A stretch of 64,000 nucleotides of DNA from CAVWSM01 sp963798505 (GTDB lineage: Bacteria; Actinomycetota; Actinomycetes; Jiangellales; Jiangellaceae): contig CAWCTX010000018.1 of assembly GCA_963798505.1 (NCBI GenBank), positions 321,091-385,090 of the forward strand, given 5' to 3'. Each line of letters begins with the position of its first letter. Position 1 is the first letter of the stretch. A model generated the notes under the pieces. That model searched no databases, was not told where the DNA came from, and worked only from the letters and a program-made list of their open reading frames with translations. Positions 52,285 to 61,956 of this stretch are shown piece after piece. The position numbers were made by a program, and so were the translations under genes.

Positions 52285-54864
52285 ATGCCCAATCGTAAAC
52301 GGGAAGAGCCGGTCGTCCGGGTCACCGTCGGTCTTGATTTGAGCGAACATGAGCGGCTGTCGCGTCTCGCACGCGAAGCTGGCGTTTCGCTCGCCTGGGC
52401 GTTGCGCCGCGCGGCGCGGGAGTTTCTGGAGCGGCAGGAAAAACAGAGGGACGGACATGCAGATAGTCGGGCTCGGTCGCAAACGCCGGGCATGAGCACA
52501 GAAGCAGATACTTGCCGTAAATTTGTAGTTCCCCGTCTGCAAAAGGCTGGATGGGATGATGCGCCCTACGCCATCAACGAGCAGCGCAGCTTCACTGATG
52601 GACGGGTGATTTTTGTTGGTGGAAAGCCCAAGCGCGGCAAGCAAAAACGTGCTGACTACATCCTGCGCTACCGTCCTGATTATCCGATTGCCGTCGTCGA
52701 GGCCAAGATCGTCTACAAGGCGGCGTCCGACGCTGTGCAACAGGCCAAGGAGTACGCTGAAATCCTCGGTCTCAAATTCGCCTACGCCACCAATGGCGAG
52801 GAGATTATCGAGTTCGACTTCTTCACCGGACGCGAGACTATCCGCCACGATTTTCCGACACCGGACGAACTATGGCGCCGCCAGCGTATAGGCTTGGGTT
52901 TGGCCGACGATACCGTCGCCGCCAAGGTGTTGACATCCGGCTTCCCCGATCCGGCCCGGCCGCTGCGTTATTACCAGGAAATCGCCGTCAACCGCGCCTT
53001 GCAAGCAATCATGACCGGGCAGCGCCGCGTCCTGCTGACGCTGTGCACCGGTTCCGGCAAAACCGCCGTCGCCTTCCAGCTTTCCTGGCGCTTGTGGTCG
53101 GCCGCCTGGAACAAGCGCGGCGATTTCAAGAAACCGAAAATTCTTTTCCTGGCTGATCGCAACTTCCTGGTCGATGACCCGATGTCGAAAGACTTCTCCC
53201 CCTTCGGCTACGGACGGCACAAGATCACCGGCGGTGATGCCAGCAAAGCTCGAGATATCTACTTCTCGACCTATCAATCGATTGCCCGTGACGAGCGCCG
53301 GCCTGGCCTTTACCGCGAGTATCCCCCCGATTTCTTCGACCTGATTATTATCGACGAATGCCACAGGGGCAGCGCCAAGAATGACAGCGCATGGCGGGAA
53401 ATTCTCGAATATTTCACGCCAGCCTACCAGCTCGGCCTGACGGCAACGCCATTGCGGGACGACAGCCGCGACACCTACGCCTATTTCGGCGCGCCGCTTT
53501 ATACCTATTCCTTGGCCCAGGGGATTGCCGACGGCTTCCTCGCCCCTTATCGAGTGCATAGGATCGTCACGGATTACGACGCCACCGGCTGGCGGCCCAG
53601 CAAAGGCGAGCTTGACCGGTTCGGCCGGGAAATTCCCGATGACGAATACCAGACACCCGATTTCGAGCGGGCGGTCGCCTTGCGCGCCCGGACCGAAGCC
53701 ATGGCTCGACATCTAACAACCTTCCTGAAGCAGACAGATCCCTTCGCCAAGACCATTGTCTTCTGTGTGGATCAGGAGCATGCGAGCGAAATGCGCCACG
53801 CCCTGGTTAATCTTAACGCCGAGCTGGTTGCCCGGAATCCTGACTATGTATGCCGCGTTACCGCTGACGAAGGCGATATCGGTAAAGGCAAGCTCTCGGC
53901 CTTTCAGGATCTCGAAAGGGCTGTTCCGGCGATCCTGACCACCTCGCAGCTTCTCACGACTGGCGTCGATGCCCCGACCTGCAAAAACGTCGTCCTGGCC
54001 CGCGTCGTCGGCTCGATGAGCGAGTTCAAACAGATCATCGGACGCGGCACGCGCCTGCGCGAGGATTACGGCAAGCTTTACTTCAATATTCTCGATTACA
54101 CCGGCACCGCGACCGCGAAATTCGCCGACGCGGATTTCGACGGCGAACCGACCACAGAGACCATTACCGAGATCGATCCGGAAGGCGAGGTCGTGTCTTC
54201 GGAGGAGGAAGAAAACCCCGCCCCCGAACCGCCCGATGACGAGATCGTCGACGGCCCCATGGGCCTGCCGCCCGATGAGGAACCCGGCGAACCGCGCAAA
54301 TTCTATGTCGATGGCGGCACGGTCGAGATCGTCGCCCATCTGGTCTATGATCTTGACACCGACGGCAAGCGTCTCACATGTCACAAACTGACCGACTGGA
54401 CCGGTGAAAAAGTCCGCACGATTTACCCGACGGCGGCCGCTTTCCGGGCCGCCTGGTGTATCGCCGACAAGCGCCAGGCGGTGATCGAGGAGCTGGCCGA
54501 ACGCGGCATCGACCTGGAAACTCTGGCCGAAGATGCCGGTCGGCCCGATGACGATCCCTTCGATCTGCTGTGCCATTTGGCCTGGAATGCCCCTTTGCGC
54601 ACCCGTCGCGAGCGGGCCGAGCGCTTGCGCCGCGAACGGCTCGACTTCTTCGACCATTACGGGCCGGAGGCTCGTACCGTGCTTGACGCCCTGCTGGAGA
54701 AATACGCCGTCCATGGCGCGGCGCAGTTCGAGCTGCCGGCGGTCCTCAAAGTCTCGCCGCTTGCCGAATTCGGCAATCCGACCGAGATCGCCCGCCGTTT
54801 CGGCGGTCCTGAGAAAATGCGCGCTGCCGTCAGTGAAATGTCCAACCTCTTGTATGCCGCCTGA
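52285..54864 (+). CDS. hsdR: Type I restriction enzyme R subunit, HsdR, with N-terminal ribbon-helix-helix
   Basis: 859 residues as written. Residues 1-70 (VRVTVGLDLSEHERLSRLAR and LAWALRRAAREFLERQ) look like a CopG/RHH domain; HsdR proper starts at MSTEADTCRKFVVPRL (ATG 52494). The nuclease site is YPIAVVEAKIVY; Walker A is LCTGSGKTAVAF, motif II IIIDECHRGS, motif III GLTATPLRDD and motif VI QIIGRGTRLREDYG. It translocates DNA and cuts unmethylated targets. Whether the RHH is fused or a separate gene hidden by an indel is open. Confidence 0.93.
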   Translation: MPNRKREEPVVRVTVGLDLSEHERLSRLAREAGVSLAWALRRAAREFLERQEKQRDGHADSRARSQTPGMSTEADTCRKFVVPRLQKAGWDDAPYAINEQRSFTDGRVIFVGGKPKRGKQKRADYILRYRPDYPIAVVEAKIVYKAASDAVQQAKEYAEILGLKFAYATNGEEIIEFDFFTGRETIRHDFPTPDELWRRQRIGLGLADDTVAAKVLTSGFPDPARPLRYYQEIAVNRALQAIMTGQRRVLLTLCTGSGKTAVAFQLSWRLWSAAWNKRGDFKKPKILFLADRNFLVDDPMSKDFSPFGYGRHKITGGDASKARDIYFSTYQSIARDERRPGLYREYPPDFFDLIIIDECHRGSAKNDSAWREILEYFTPAYQLGLTATPLRDDSRDTYAYFGAPLYTYSLAQGIADGFLAPYRVHRIVTDYDATGWRPSKGELDRFGREIPDDEYQTPDFERAVALRARTEAMARHLTTFLKQTDPFAKTIVFCVDQEHASEMRHALVNLNAELVARNPDYVCRVTADEGDIGKGKLSAFQDLERAVPAILTTSQLLTTGVDAPTCKNVVLARVVGSMSEFKQIIGRGTRLREDYGKLYFNILDYTGTATAKFADADFDGEPTTETITEIDPEGEVVSSEEEENPAPEPPDDEIVDGPMGLPPDEEPGEPRKFYVDGGTVEIVAHLVYDLDTDGKRLTCHKLTDWTGEKVRTIYPTAAAFRAAWCIADKRQAVIEELAERGIDLETLAEDAGRPDDDPFDLLCHLAWNAPLRTRRERAERLRRERLDFFDHYGPEARTVLDALLEKYAVHGAAQFELPAVLKVSPLAEFGNPTEIARRFGGPEKMRAAVSEMSNLLYAA

Positions 54865-54878
54865 GAAAGTAACCGATC

Positions 54879-56447
54879 ATGCCCCCTCCTTCCGCCACCA
54901 AGAAAACCACCCCCAAGACAACAGCGCAGCGGCTCGACAGCATTGTCAAATCCGCCCGCAAGATCATGCGCAAGGACAAGGGTCTGAACGGCGACCTCGA
55001 CCGGTTGCCGATGCTGACCTGGATCATGTTCCTGAAGTTCCTCGACGATCTGGAGCGGCTGCACGAAGACGAGGCGGCGCTTGCCGGTAAAACCTTCCAC
55101 CCGGCAATCGATAAGCCCTATCGCTGGCGCGATTGGGCGGCCGCCGATGACGGCATCACCGGCCCCGACCTGATCCGCTTCATCACCGCCGAGGACGCCA
55201 TCCGGCCGGACGGCAGCCATGGACCGGGGCTGTTCACTTATCTCCGGTCTTTGCGCGGCCGGAATGGCGGCCGTGACCGTCGCGACGTAATTGCGACCGT
55301 GTTCCGTGGTCTCTCGAACCGTATGGAAAGCGGCTATCTGCTGCGCGACGTGATCAATCTGATCGACGACATCCACTTTGACAGCTCGGAAGAGATTCAT
55401 ACCCTGTCACGGCTCTATGAGGGCCTGCTGCGCGAAATGCGCGACGCCGCCGGTGACAGCGGCGAATTCTATACCCCGCGTCCTATTATCCGCTTCATGG
55501 TCGAAGTGGTGAACCCGCGCTTGGGCGAAGCCGTGCTCGATCCGGCCTGCGGCACGGGCGGCTTCCTGGCCGAGGCCTTCACCCATCTTCAGGCCCAGGC
55601 CAACACGGTGCAGAAGCGCAAGACGCTGCAAGACGCCAGCATCCAGGGCGGCGAGGCCAAATCCCTGCCCTTCCTGCTGACGCAGATGAATCTGCTGTTG
55701 CACGGGCTGGAAGCCCCGGTTGTTGACACCGGCAATTCGCTGCGCTTCAAGCTGACCGAAATCGGCGAGAAGGACCGGGTCGAAGTAATCCTGACGAATC
55801 CGCCTTTCGGCGGCGAGGAAGAAGGCGGCATCCTGACCAATTTCCCCGATGACCGCCGCACCTCCGAAACCGCCTTGCTGTTCCTTCAGCTCATCATGCG
55901 CCGGCTGAAGAAAGGCGGCAAAGGCCGCGCCGGTGTGGTCGTGCCGAATGGCACCCTGTTTGGCGACGGGGTCGCCGCCCGGATCAAGGCCGACATGCTG
56001 GAGCACTTCAACCTTCATACGGTCGTGCGCCTGCCCGAAGGCACCTTCGCCCCCTACACCGAAATCCCGACCAACCTGATTTTCTTCGACACCACCGGGC
56101 CGACACGAGACATCTGGTTCTATGAGCAGCCGCTTCCCGAGGGCCGGAGAAAATACTCCAAGACCCAGCCCTTGCAGTATGAGGAATTTGCCGACTGCCT
56201 TGCATGGTGGAACGACCGGCAGGAAGGACCGCAGGCATGGAAGGTGCGCGCCGCCGATCTGATCCAGCGCGACGATCAAGGCCGCGTCACCGCCGTCAAC
56301 CTCGACCAGAAGAATCCTCACGCCAAGGAAGCAATCGATCACCGGCCGCCGGCGGAGATCGTCGAGAGCATCATCGCCAAGGAACGTGAGGTGCTGGCCA
56401 TTCTGGATGAAATTCGTGCCTTGGTGGCGCAAGGGGTGTCGGCATGA
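54879..56447 (+). CDS. hsdM: Type I restriction-modification methyltransferase, HsdM
   Basis: 522 residues, N6-adenine methyltransferase. N-terminal HsdM helical domain (AQRLDSIVKSARKIMRK). SAM motif LDPACGTGGFLAEAF (motif I) and LTNPPFGGEEEG (motif IV, NPPF). Complete. It starts 14 bases after hsdR and its stop overlaps hsdS (ATGA). Confidence 0.96.
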   Translation: MPPPSATKKTTPKTTAQRLDSIVKSARKIMRKDKGLNGDLDRLPMLTWIMFLKFLDDLERLHEDEAALAGKTFHPAIDKPYRWRDWAAADDGITGPDLIRFITAEDAIRPDGSHGPGLFTYLRSLRGRNGGRDRRDVIATVFRGLSNRMESGYLLRDVINLIDDIHFDSSEEIHTLSRLYEGLLREMRDAAGDSGEFYTPRPIIRFMVEVVNPRLGEAVLDPACGTGGFLAEAFTHLQAQANTVQKRKTLQDASIQGGEAKSLPFLLTQMNLLLHGLEAPVVDTGNSLRFKLTEIGEKDRVEVILTNPPFGGEEEGGILTNFPDDRRTSETALLFLQLIMRRLKKGGKGRAGVVVPNGTLFGDGVAARIKADMLEHFNLHTVVRLPEGTFAPYTEIPTNLIFFDTTGPTRDIWFYEQPLPEGRRKYSKTQPLQYEEFADCLAWWNDRQEGPQAWKVRAADLIQRDDQGRVTAVNLDQKNPHAKEAIDHRPPAEIVESIIAKEREVLAILDEIRALVAQGVSA

Positions 56448-58185
56448 GCGGATGGCCTGTGGTTCGGCTTGGGGAGGTTATAACCAGCCTGATGACTTGG
56501 AATAGCCTCGATCGAGACACCGACTAAGTCAGATACCCAGTGATGGGCGTTCTGGGGCATAGGGACTAACCCAACGCGCAATTGTGAAAGGCTCAACGAT
56601 AGCCGCCAAGCCACGCAGAATCGACCGTAAAAACAGGCGCAGTTTCTAATCTCTAAAATTGACGCCCGTCATGGTGCCTTTGGCTTAGTTCCTGTCGAAT
56701 TGAACGGTGCGGTTGTTTCCGGTGATTTCCGAGCTTCAAGCGATAAATGCCGCCAAATTTTACCGGGCTTGATAAATTGGATTAGCAAAACTGATTGGTT
56801 TATTGCCCAAGTGCAAGCGTGCTAGTGAAGGTTCGACCAAGCCGAGTTCGTCTGAAGGAAGACCGTTTTTTAGATCAGAAAATTCCGCTTCCCCCGATCA
56901 ATATGCAGCGCCGCATCGTGGCCCAGCTCGACGGCATCGCCTGCCCAGCTTGTTGCCCGTCAGGCGGCAGCAGCAGCCGTCGAGGCCGAACTGGCCGCGA
57001 TGCTCCATGCCGCTTTCGATCGGATTATCGCCAATGCCCCGAGAGCTAGAATGGCTGAAGTAGCACCGCTCGTTCGACGGCAAATCGATATTGATCCGGA
57101 GGCGTCCTACACCGAGATAGGCGTGAAGAGTTTCTATCGCGGTATATTCCAGCGGCGCATAGTTAGTGGCTCTGAGTTCACATGGCAGAAGTTATTTCGG
57201 ATTCATGAGGGCGACCTCGTTTTCAGTAACCTCATGGCATGGGAACAAGCGATTGGCATCGCAGCACCGAGCGATCACGGCTCTGTCGGAAATTTTAAAT
57301 CTGTCGATCAATCGCATGCATACTCAAAATATGCCGCATGGTTTTGTCGACTCCCTCACGTTTGGGATATTCTGAAGGCAGGTGCCACCGGGATGGGCGA
57401 CCGCAGACGAACACTTCGTCCGCAACAACTTTTAGACCTCGAAATCCCCCTTCCCCCGCTCAACACACAGCGCCGCATCGTGGCACAGCTCGACGGCGTG
57501 GCCTCCCAGCTTGCTGCTCGCCAAGCGGCAGCGGCAGCAGTCGAAGACGAACTGGCCGCGATGCTCCGCGTCGCTTTCGATCGGATTATCGCCAATGTAC
57601 CGAGGGCTAGAATGGCTGAAGTAGCACCCCTCGTTCGACGGCAAGTTGCTATTGATCCGGAGGCGTCCTACACCGAGATAGGCGTGAAGAGTTTCTATCG
57701 CGGTATATTTCACCGGCGCACACTCAACGGATCTGAATTCACGTGGCAGAAATTATTTCGCCTTCATGAGGGCGACCTCGTTTTTAGTAACCTCATGGCA
57801 TGGGAACAGGCGATTGGCGTCGCCGCACCGAATGATCACGGCACTGTCGGAAACCATAGAATGCTGACCTGTGAGCCGATTCGCACCGTATGTAACCCGA
57901 ATTTCCTTTGGTAACTTTTTCACTACACCAGAGGGATTCTCACAAATTCTGGAGGCCTCACCGGGCTCAATCGCGCGCAACAAGACGCTCTCGGCCGTTC
58001 AGTTACCAAAGATTACAGTTCCGACTCCCTCCCTCGACGCGCAACACTGGTTTGACCGTCTTCAAACGAAGGTCGCCGCCATCCGCTCTACTCACGCTGC
58101 TGCCGAAGCAGAAGCCCTCAAGCTTCTGCCCGCCCTCCTCGACCGCGCCTTCTCAGGCGACATAACACAACAACAAGCGGCATGA
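56444..58185 (+). CDS. hsdS: Type I specificity subunit, HsdS, with three recognition modules
   Basis: About 580 residues, longer than the usual 400-450. Several indels break the frame. Module 1: MSGWPVVRLGEVITSL to KIDARHGAFGLVPVELNG and GAVVSGDF, then spacer LPPINMQRRIVAQLDG. Module 2: MAEVAPLVRRQIDIDPEASY to LPPLNTQRRIVAQLDG. Module 3: MAEVAPLVRRQVAIDPEASY to VTRISFGNFFTTPEGFSQIL and TPSLDAQHWFDRLQTKVAAI. Modules 2 and 3 share a strongly similar first half. Normal HsdS has two. Ends ATGA with gajA. Confidence 0.85.
56900..57860 (+). repeat. Tandem duplication of about 400 bp inside hsdS, 558 bp apart
   Basis: Bases about 56,900-57,300 recur at 57,460-57,860. Both contain CAGCGCCGCATCGTGG, CGCTTTCGATCGG, and GGAGGCGTCCTACACCGAGA. 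After this the C-terminal parts diverge. Duplication of the module's N-half and preceding spacer. Confidence 0.8.
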
Positions 58186-60090
58186 CAGGGGCTCCTATGG
58201 AAATAAACATGACACGGTTGCAGCCCGAAGCCGTCGACCCAGGTGAACTTCAAACCAGCGCGCCGACCTCCACAGCCACAGCGCCGACCATCTATCATCT
58301 GGCCATCAAGTGTTTTCGCGGAATTAAGGCGCTCTCATGGTATCCCGCCAAGGGCGTAAATGTGATTCTCGGCGGCGGCGATGTCGGTAAGACGACTATT
58401 CTCGATGCCATCGGCCTTCTTCTCAGTCCTACAAATTCCACGACTCTTTCCGATACCGATTACCATGCCCGCAACGATAAAGAGGGCTTCGCTATCGAAG
58501 CCGTCATCGCTCTGCCACCAGCGAGTGGAATCAACCACCAGATCAAACCTTCCTGGCCATGGGACTGGAACGGCAGCCAAGCCGTGGTGCCTAGCATCGA
58601 GGGCGAGGACAGCACGAAAAGCGAACCAGTCTACCGCTTGCGCGTGCGCGGAACCGAGGATCTCGAGCTGGCTTACGAAATCGTCCAGCCGGACGGCACC
58701 ACCGACAATTTGCCGGTGGCCCTGCGCCGTTCCATTGGTCTCGTACGCCTCAGCGGCGACGACCGCAACGACCGCGACCTCCGGCTCGTCCAAGGGTCGG
58801 CCCTCGACCGCCTGCTTTCGGACAAAGGGCTGCGCTCCCGGCTGGCGAGCAAACTCGCCCAAAACGACGTCAACAACGGACTCACCGGACAGTGCCAAGG
58901 AGGCTTTGAAGGCTCTCGACGAGACCTTTAAGGAGAAGAGCCTGCCGGACGGACTGAGCCTCGCTATCACCGGAGGCCAGGGATTGTCCATCACGGCATT
59001 GATTGGACTGACGGCTGGACGCGAGGGCGTGCCGCTGCCCCTGGCAAGCTGGGGCGCGGGCACACGGCGGATTGCAGCCCTTACCATTGCCGAGCAGAAC
59101 CAGGGCGAATCTCCGATCACGCTCGTCGATGAGGTCGAACGCGGGCTCGAACCCTACCGGCAGCGGTTTCTAATGGAAAAGCTCCAAGAGGGTAAATCCC
59201 AGGTCTTCATAACGACACACAGTCCGTCCGCCCTTTCCGCAGCGTCCAAAGCAAACCTTTGGTACATCGACCATGCGGGCAGGATTGGTTTGCTCCCGGA
59301 GTCCAAGATCGCAAGACATCGTAAAATCGACTCCGAGACGTTTCTCGCACGCCTCGCGGTTGTCGCCGAGGGCGCGACCGAAGTCGGTTTCGTGACCGCT
59401 CTTCTCGAGAAAGCGCTGTCCTCATCATTACAGCAACACGGGATTCATGTCACAGACGGCGGAGGGCATGAAACCACTCTCAAGCTTCTGGAAGCGCTCG
59501 CCGAGGGCGGGCTGCGCTTCGGCGGATTTGCCGATGACGAAAAAGGGAAGCACCCTACACGTTGGAAGAATCTCAAGGAAAAGCTCGATAACCTGCTCTT
59601 CCGCTGGAAGTCCGGTTGCCTCGAAGAAAACATCATCAGCGCCCTGCCCGATAACAAGCTCGAAGCGCTATTAATTGATCCGGCGGGCGAAAAAACCGGC
59701 AGGCGTCTACGCACACTGGCGGAGCGCCTCGGCAGTCAGAACAAAGACTTCGAGACGATCAAGAGAATGGCCGGAGCGGGCCTGAAGGATCTTATCATTG
59801 CTGCCGCACTGGGAAGGATCCCGACTGGCAAGGAGTCGGATAAGAAACAATATCAGGCCCATTCTCAGGAGTGGTTTAAGTCACCTCAGGGCGGTCGTGA
59901 ACTTGCCGAGAAGATGTTCAGCCTCAACATCTGGCCGACGCTGCAGCCGCAGCTTATGCCGTTCATTAATGCCGTCCGAAGAGCTGTCGACCTTCCGGAA
60001 ATCCAGGATCTCAATACGTCCGCCGCTGCGCAGTCTGAAGACCTGTTTGAAGATATCATCGCTGAAGAAATCTCGGATGTCACTCCGTGA
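58182..60090 (+). CDS. gajA: Gabija nuclease GajA (OLD-family ATPase/Toprim)
   Basis: About 636 residues read through one inserted base near 58,890. Walker A VILGGGDVGKTTILDAIGLL; ABC signature region SWGAGTRRIAALTIAEQ; Walker B ITLVDEVERGLEPYRQRF; then ITTHSPSAL. C-terminal Toprim domain: VVAEGATEVGFVTALLEKAL and GGFADDEKGKHPTRWK. Paired with a UvrD helicase, it is the class 2 OLD type used in Gabija. The ATG overlaps the hsdS stop; GTGA at the end overlaps gajB. N-terminal 40 residues are an extension. Confidence 0.88.
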
Positions 60091-61607
60091 GCGACGATAG
60101 TGTCCGCGCGGCCCTTCGCTCTGATGCTTCCCTGGTCGTAGTGGAAGCGCCGGCCGGATGCGGCAAAACGCACCAGGGGGCGGATTATGCGCGAGAAATC
60201 GCGACCGCAGCCGGTTCTAGTCGGCTTCTGATCCTGACCCATACGCATGCTGCCTGTTCAGTCTTTTCGGACCGCACGAAGGGCGCAGGGACTCGTGTCG
60301 AAATCCGCACGATAGACAGCGTCATTGCAAACATTGCATCTGCCTACCATGCCGGTCTCGGACTTCCTGCCGACACGACCGCATGGGTCCGGCAGCGCGA
60401 AGACGGCTATGCCGAACTCGCGTTAAAAGTTGCCGCGCTTTTGAAGAAATATCCCATGGTTACGGCCTCGCTAGTGCGACGCCATCCCATAGTGATCTGC
60501 GATGAGCACCAGGATTCGAGCGGTGACCAGAATGCGGTGATTATGACTTTGTTCAGTCAGGGCGCAAGGGTCCGGATCTTTGCCGATCCGATGCAAAAGA
60601 TATTCAAGGACAAGGCTCTCGATGGCTCAAATCCTGCATGGGATTGGGCTCAACTCACTGGACAGGCCCATGTATTCGAGCAGCTCGATACGCCGCACCG
60701 GTGGGCCTCGGGTTGTCCAGATCTGGGGCGATGGACCTTGAAGGCACGCGACACGTAAAGGCGGGTAGGAAGAATCGATCTTCGAAGCGGCCTGCCGCCA
60801 AGCGTTCGTATTGTCTTCGCAGAGAACCAGGCTCAGAAGAATCTCAATTACCAGCTTCTCCGATCAGGATCGAAAGCCGATAGATGCTTTCGAAAACGAT
60901 CAATCGTCGCTTCTGATACTGACACGCTATAACGACACCGCCCAATCCTTACGTGGTTTCTTCAACCGCCGTATCCCTCTGTGGGAAGGCCATACTCGGC
61001 CCGCCTGGAAAGGCTTACGGATGATCTTCGTTCCGGTCAAGGTGACCCTGTAGCTCTCGCCGACGCCATCGTAAATTTTATGGGCGATATAGGCAAAGGG
61101 TTCAGCCCGTCAGCATTCGGCGACAGGTTCAAGCAAGAGGTGCTCGAGGGTTGCACCCGAAGTTGCCGGGGCAAACCCGCCACGATCCAGGAGCTTGCGC
61201 GTTTTCTAATAGCCCAGGCCGACCATCGCGGGGTCGCCAAGATGCTTCGCCATCTTTCACACCTGAAAGACACTGACGCTAATTTTGACAGCATTGAAAC
61301 CGACTGCCAGAGAGAGTTCTGGGACGCAATCCGCCTCGCTCATTTCGATACGGTCGACGCCGGCCTAGCCGAGATTACCCATCGTCGCACCTATTCACGC
61401 CCGAAGCCGCCTGAGAAGGCCATTAGCACCATCCACAAGGCAAAGGGCCTGGAATGCGGCAGCGTCATCATCCTGCCTTGCGACGCCAAAACTTTCCCAG
61501 ACAAATCCGAAGCAAGGTGTCTTCTTTACGTAGCACTCAGCCGGGCGAAGAGCCGCCTGCTATTGGTTGTTTCACGCAGCAGCCCAAGTCCGCTAATTAC
61601 TATCTAG
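60087..61607 (+). CDS. gajB: Gabija helicase GajB (UvrD/Rep-like)
   Basis: About 500 residues read through several indels between 60,700 and 61,050. Walker A VVEAPAGCGKTHQGADYARE, motif II VICDEHQDSSGDQNAV, motif III RIFADPMQKIFKDKA, motif V STIHKAKGLECGSVIILP and motif VI LLYVALSRAKSRLLLVV. Length fits GajB (about 490). Start GTG overlaps the gajA stop. It senses DNA ends or nucleotides with GajA according to work on Bacillus Gabija. Confidence 0.85.
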
Positions 61608-61618
61608 CGAGGTGAATG

Positions 61619-61813
61619 CTAGGCGCGTTTCCGGAGCGGCCACCACCCTTTTTTCCGGCTCTCTGCAAGGTTCCTGACCGTATTCAGAACCTCTTCCAGT
61701 GTTTTTTCCTGTTCGGTTTGTTTCCGGAGTGCGCGCTGTTCCTCGTTTGCCCTTTCGTCGGTCAGAAGCCGGGTGAGGCTGTTATTCTGATCCATCGATC
61801 GGGGGGAGCGCAA
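61619..61813 (-). CDS. Small charged ORF, unrecognised
   Basis: Reads MDQNNSLTRLLTDERANEEQ and RALRKQTEQEKTLEEVLNTV, a likely coiled coil, then a basic end GWWPLRKRA. The frame stays open upstream to about 61,950 (GPIPFFLRWRPFLGAGQGTQ) with no clear ATG; a TTG at 61813 or ATG 61795 is possible. Convergent with gajB. Unknown function. Confidence 0.4.
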   Translation of the reverse strand: MRSPRSMDQNNSLTRLLTDERANEEQRALRKQTEQEKTLEEVLNTVRNLAESRKKGWWPLRKRA

Positions 61814-61956
61814 GCATGACGCCTGAGTTTGTGCTCCCTGCTGCTGCGTCCCCTGCCCTGCTCCGAGGAACGGCCGCCAACGAAGGAAAAACGGAATCGG
61901 GCCTGCAATTTCACGGCGGCCGAGACTTGAGAACGGGCCATTCCCGGTGGTTTTTT

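Noticed and set aside
57000..57914. A separate second hsdS gene
   Set aside because: It is continuous with the first module through a shared spacer and the start ATG lies mid-helix; it reads better as part of one three-module HsdS.
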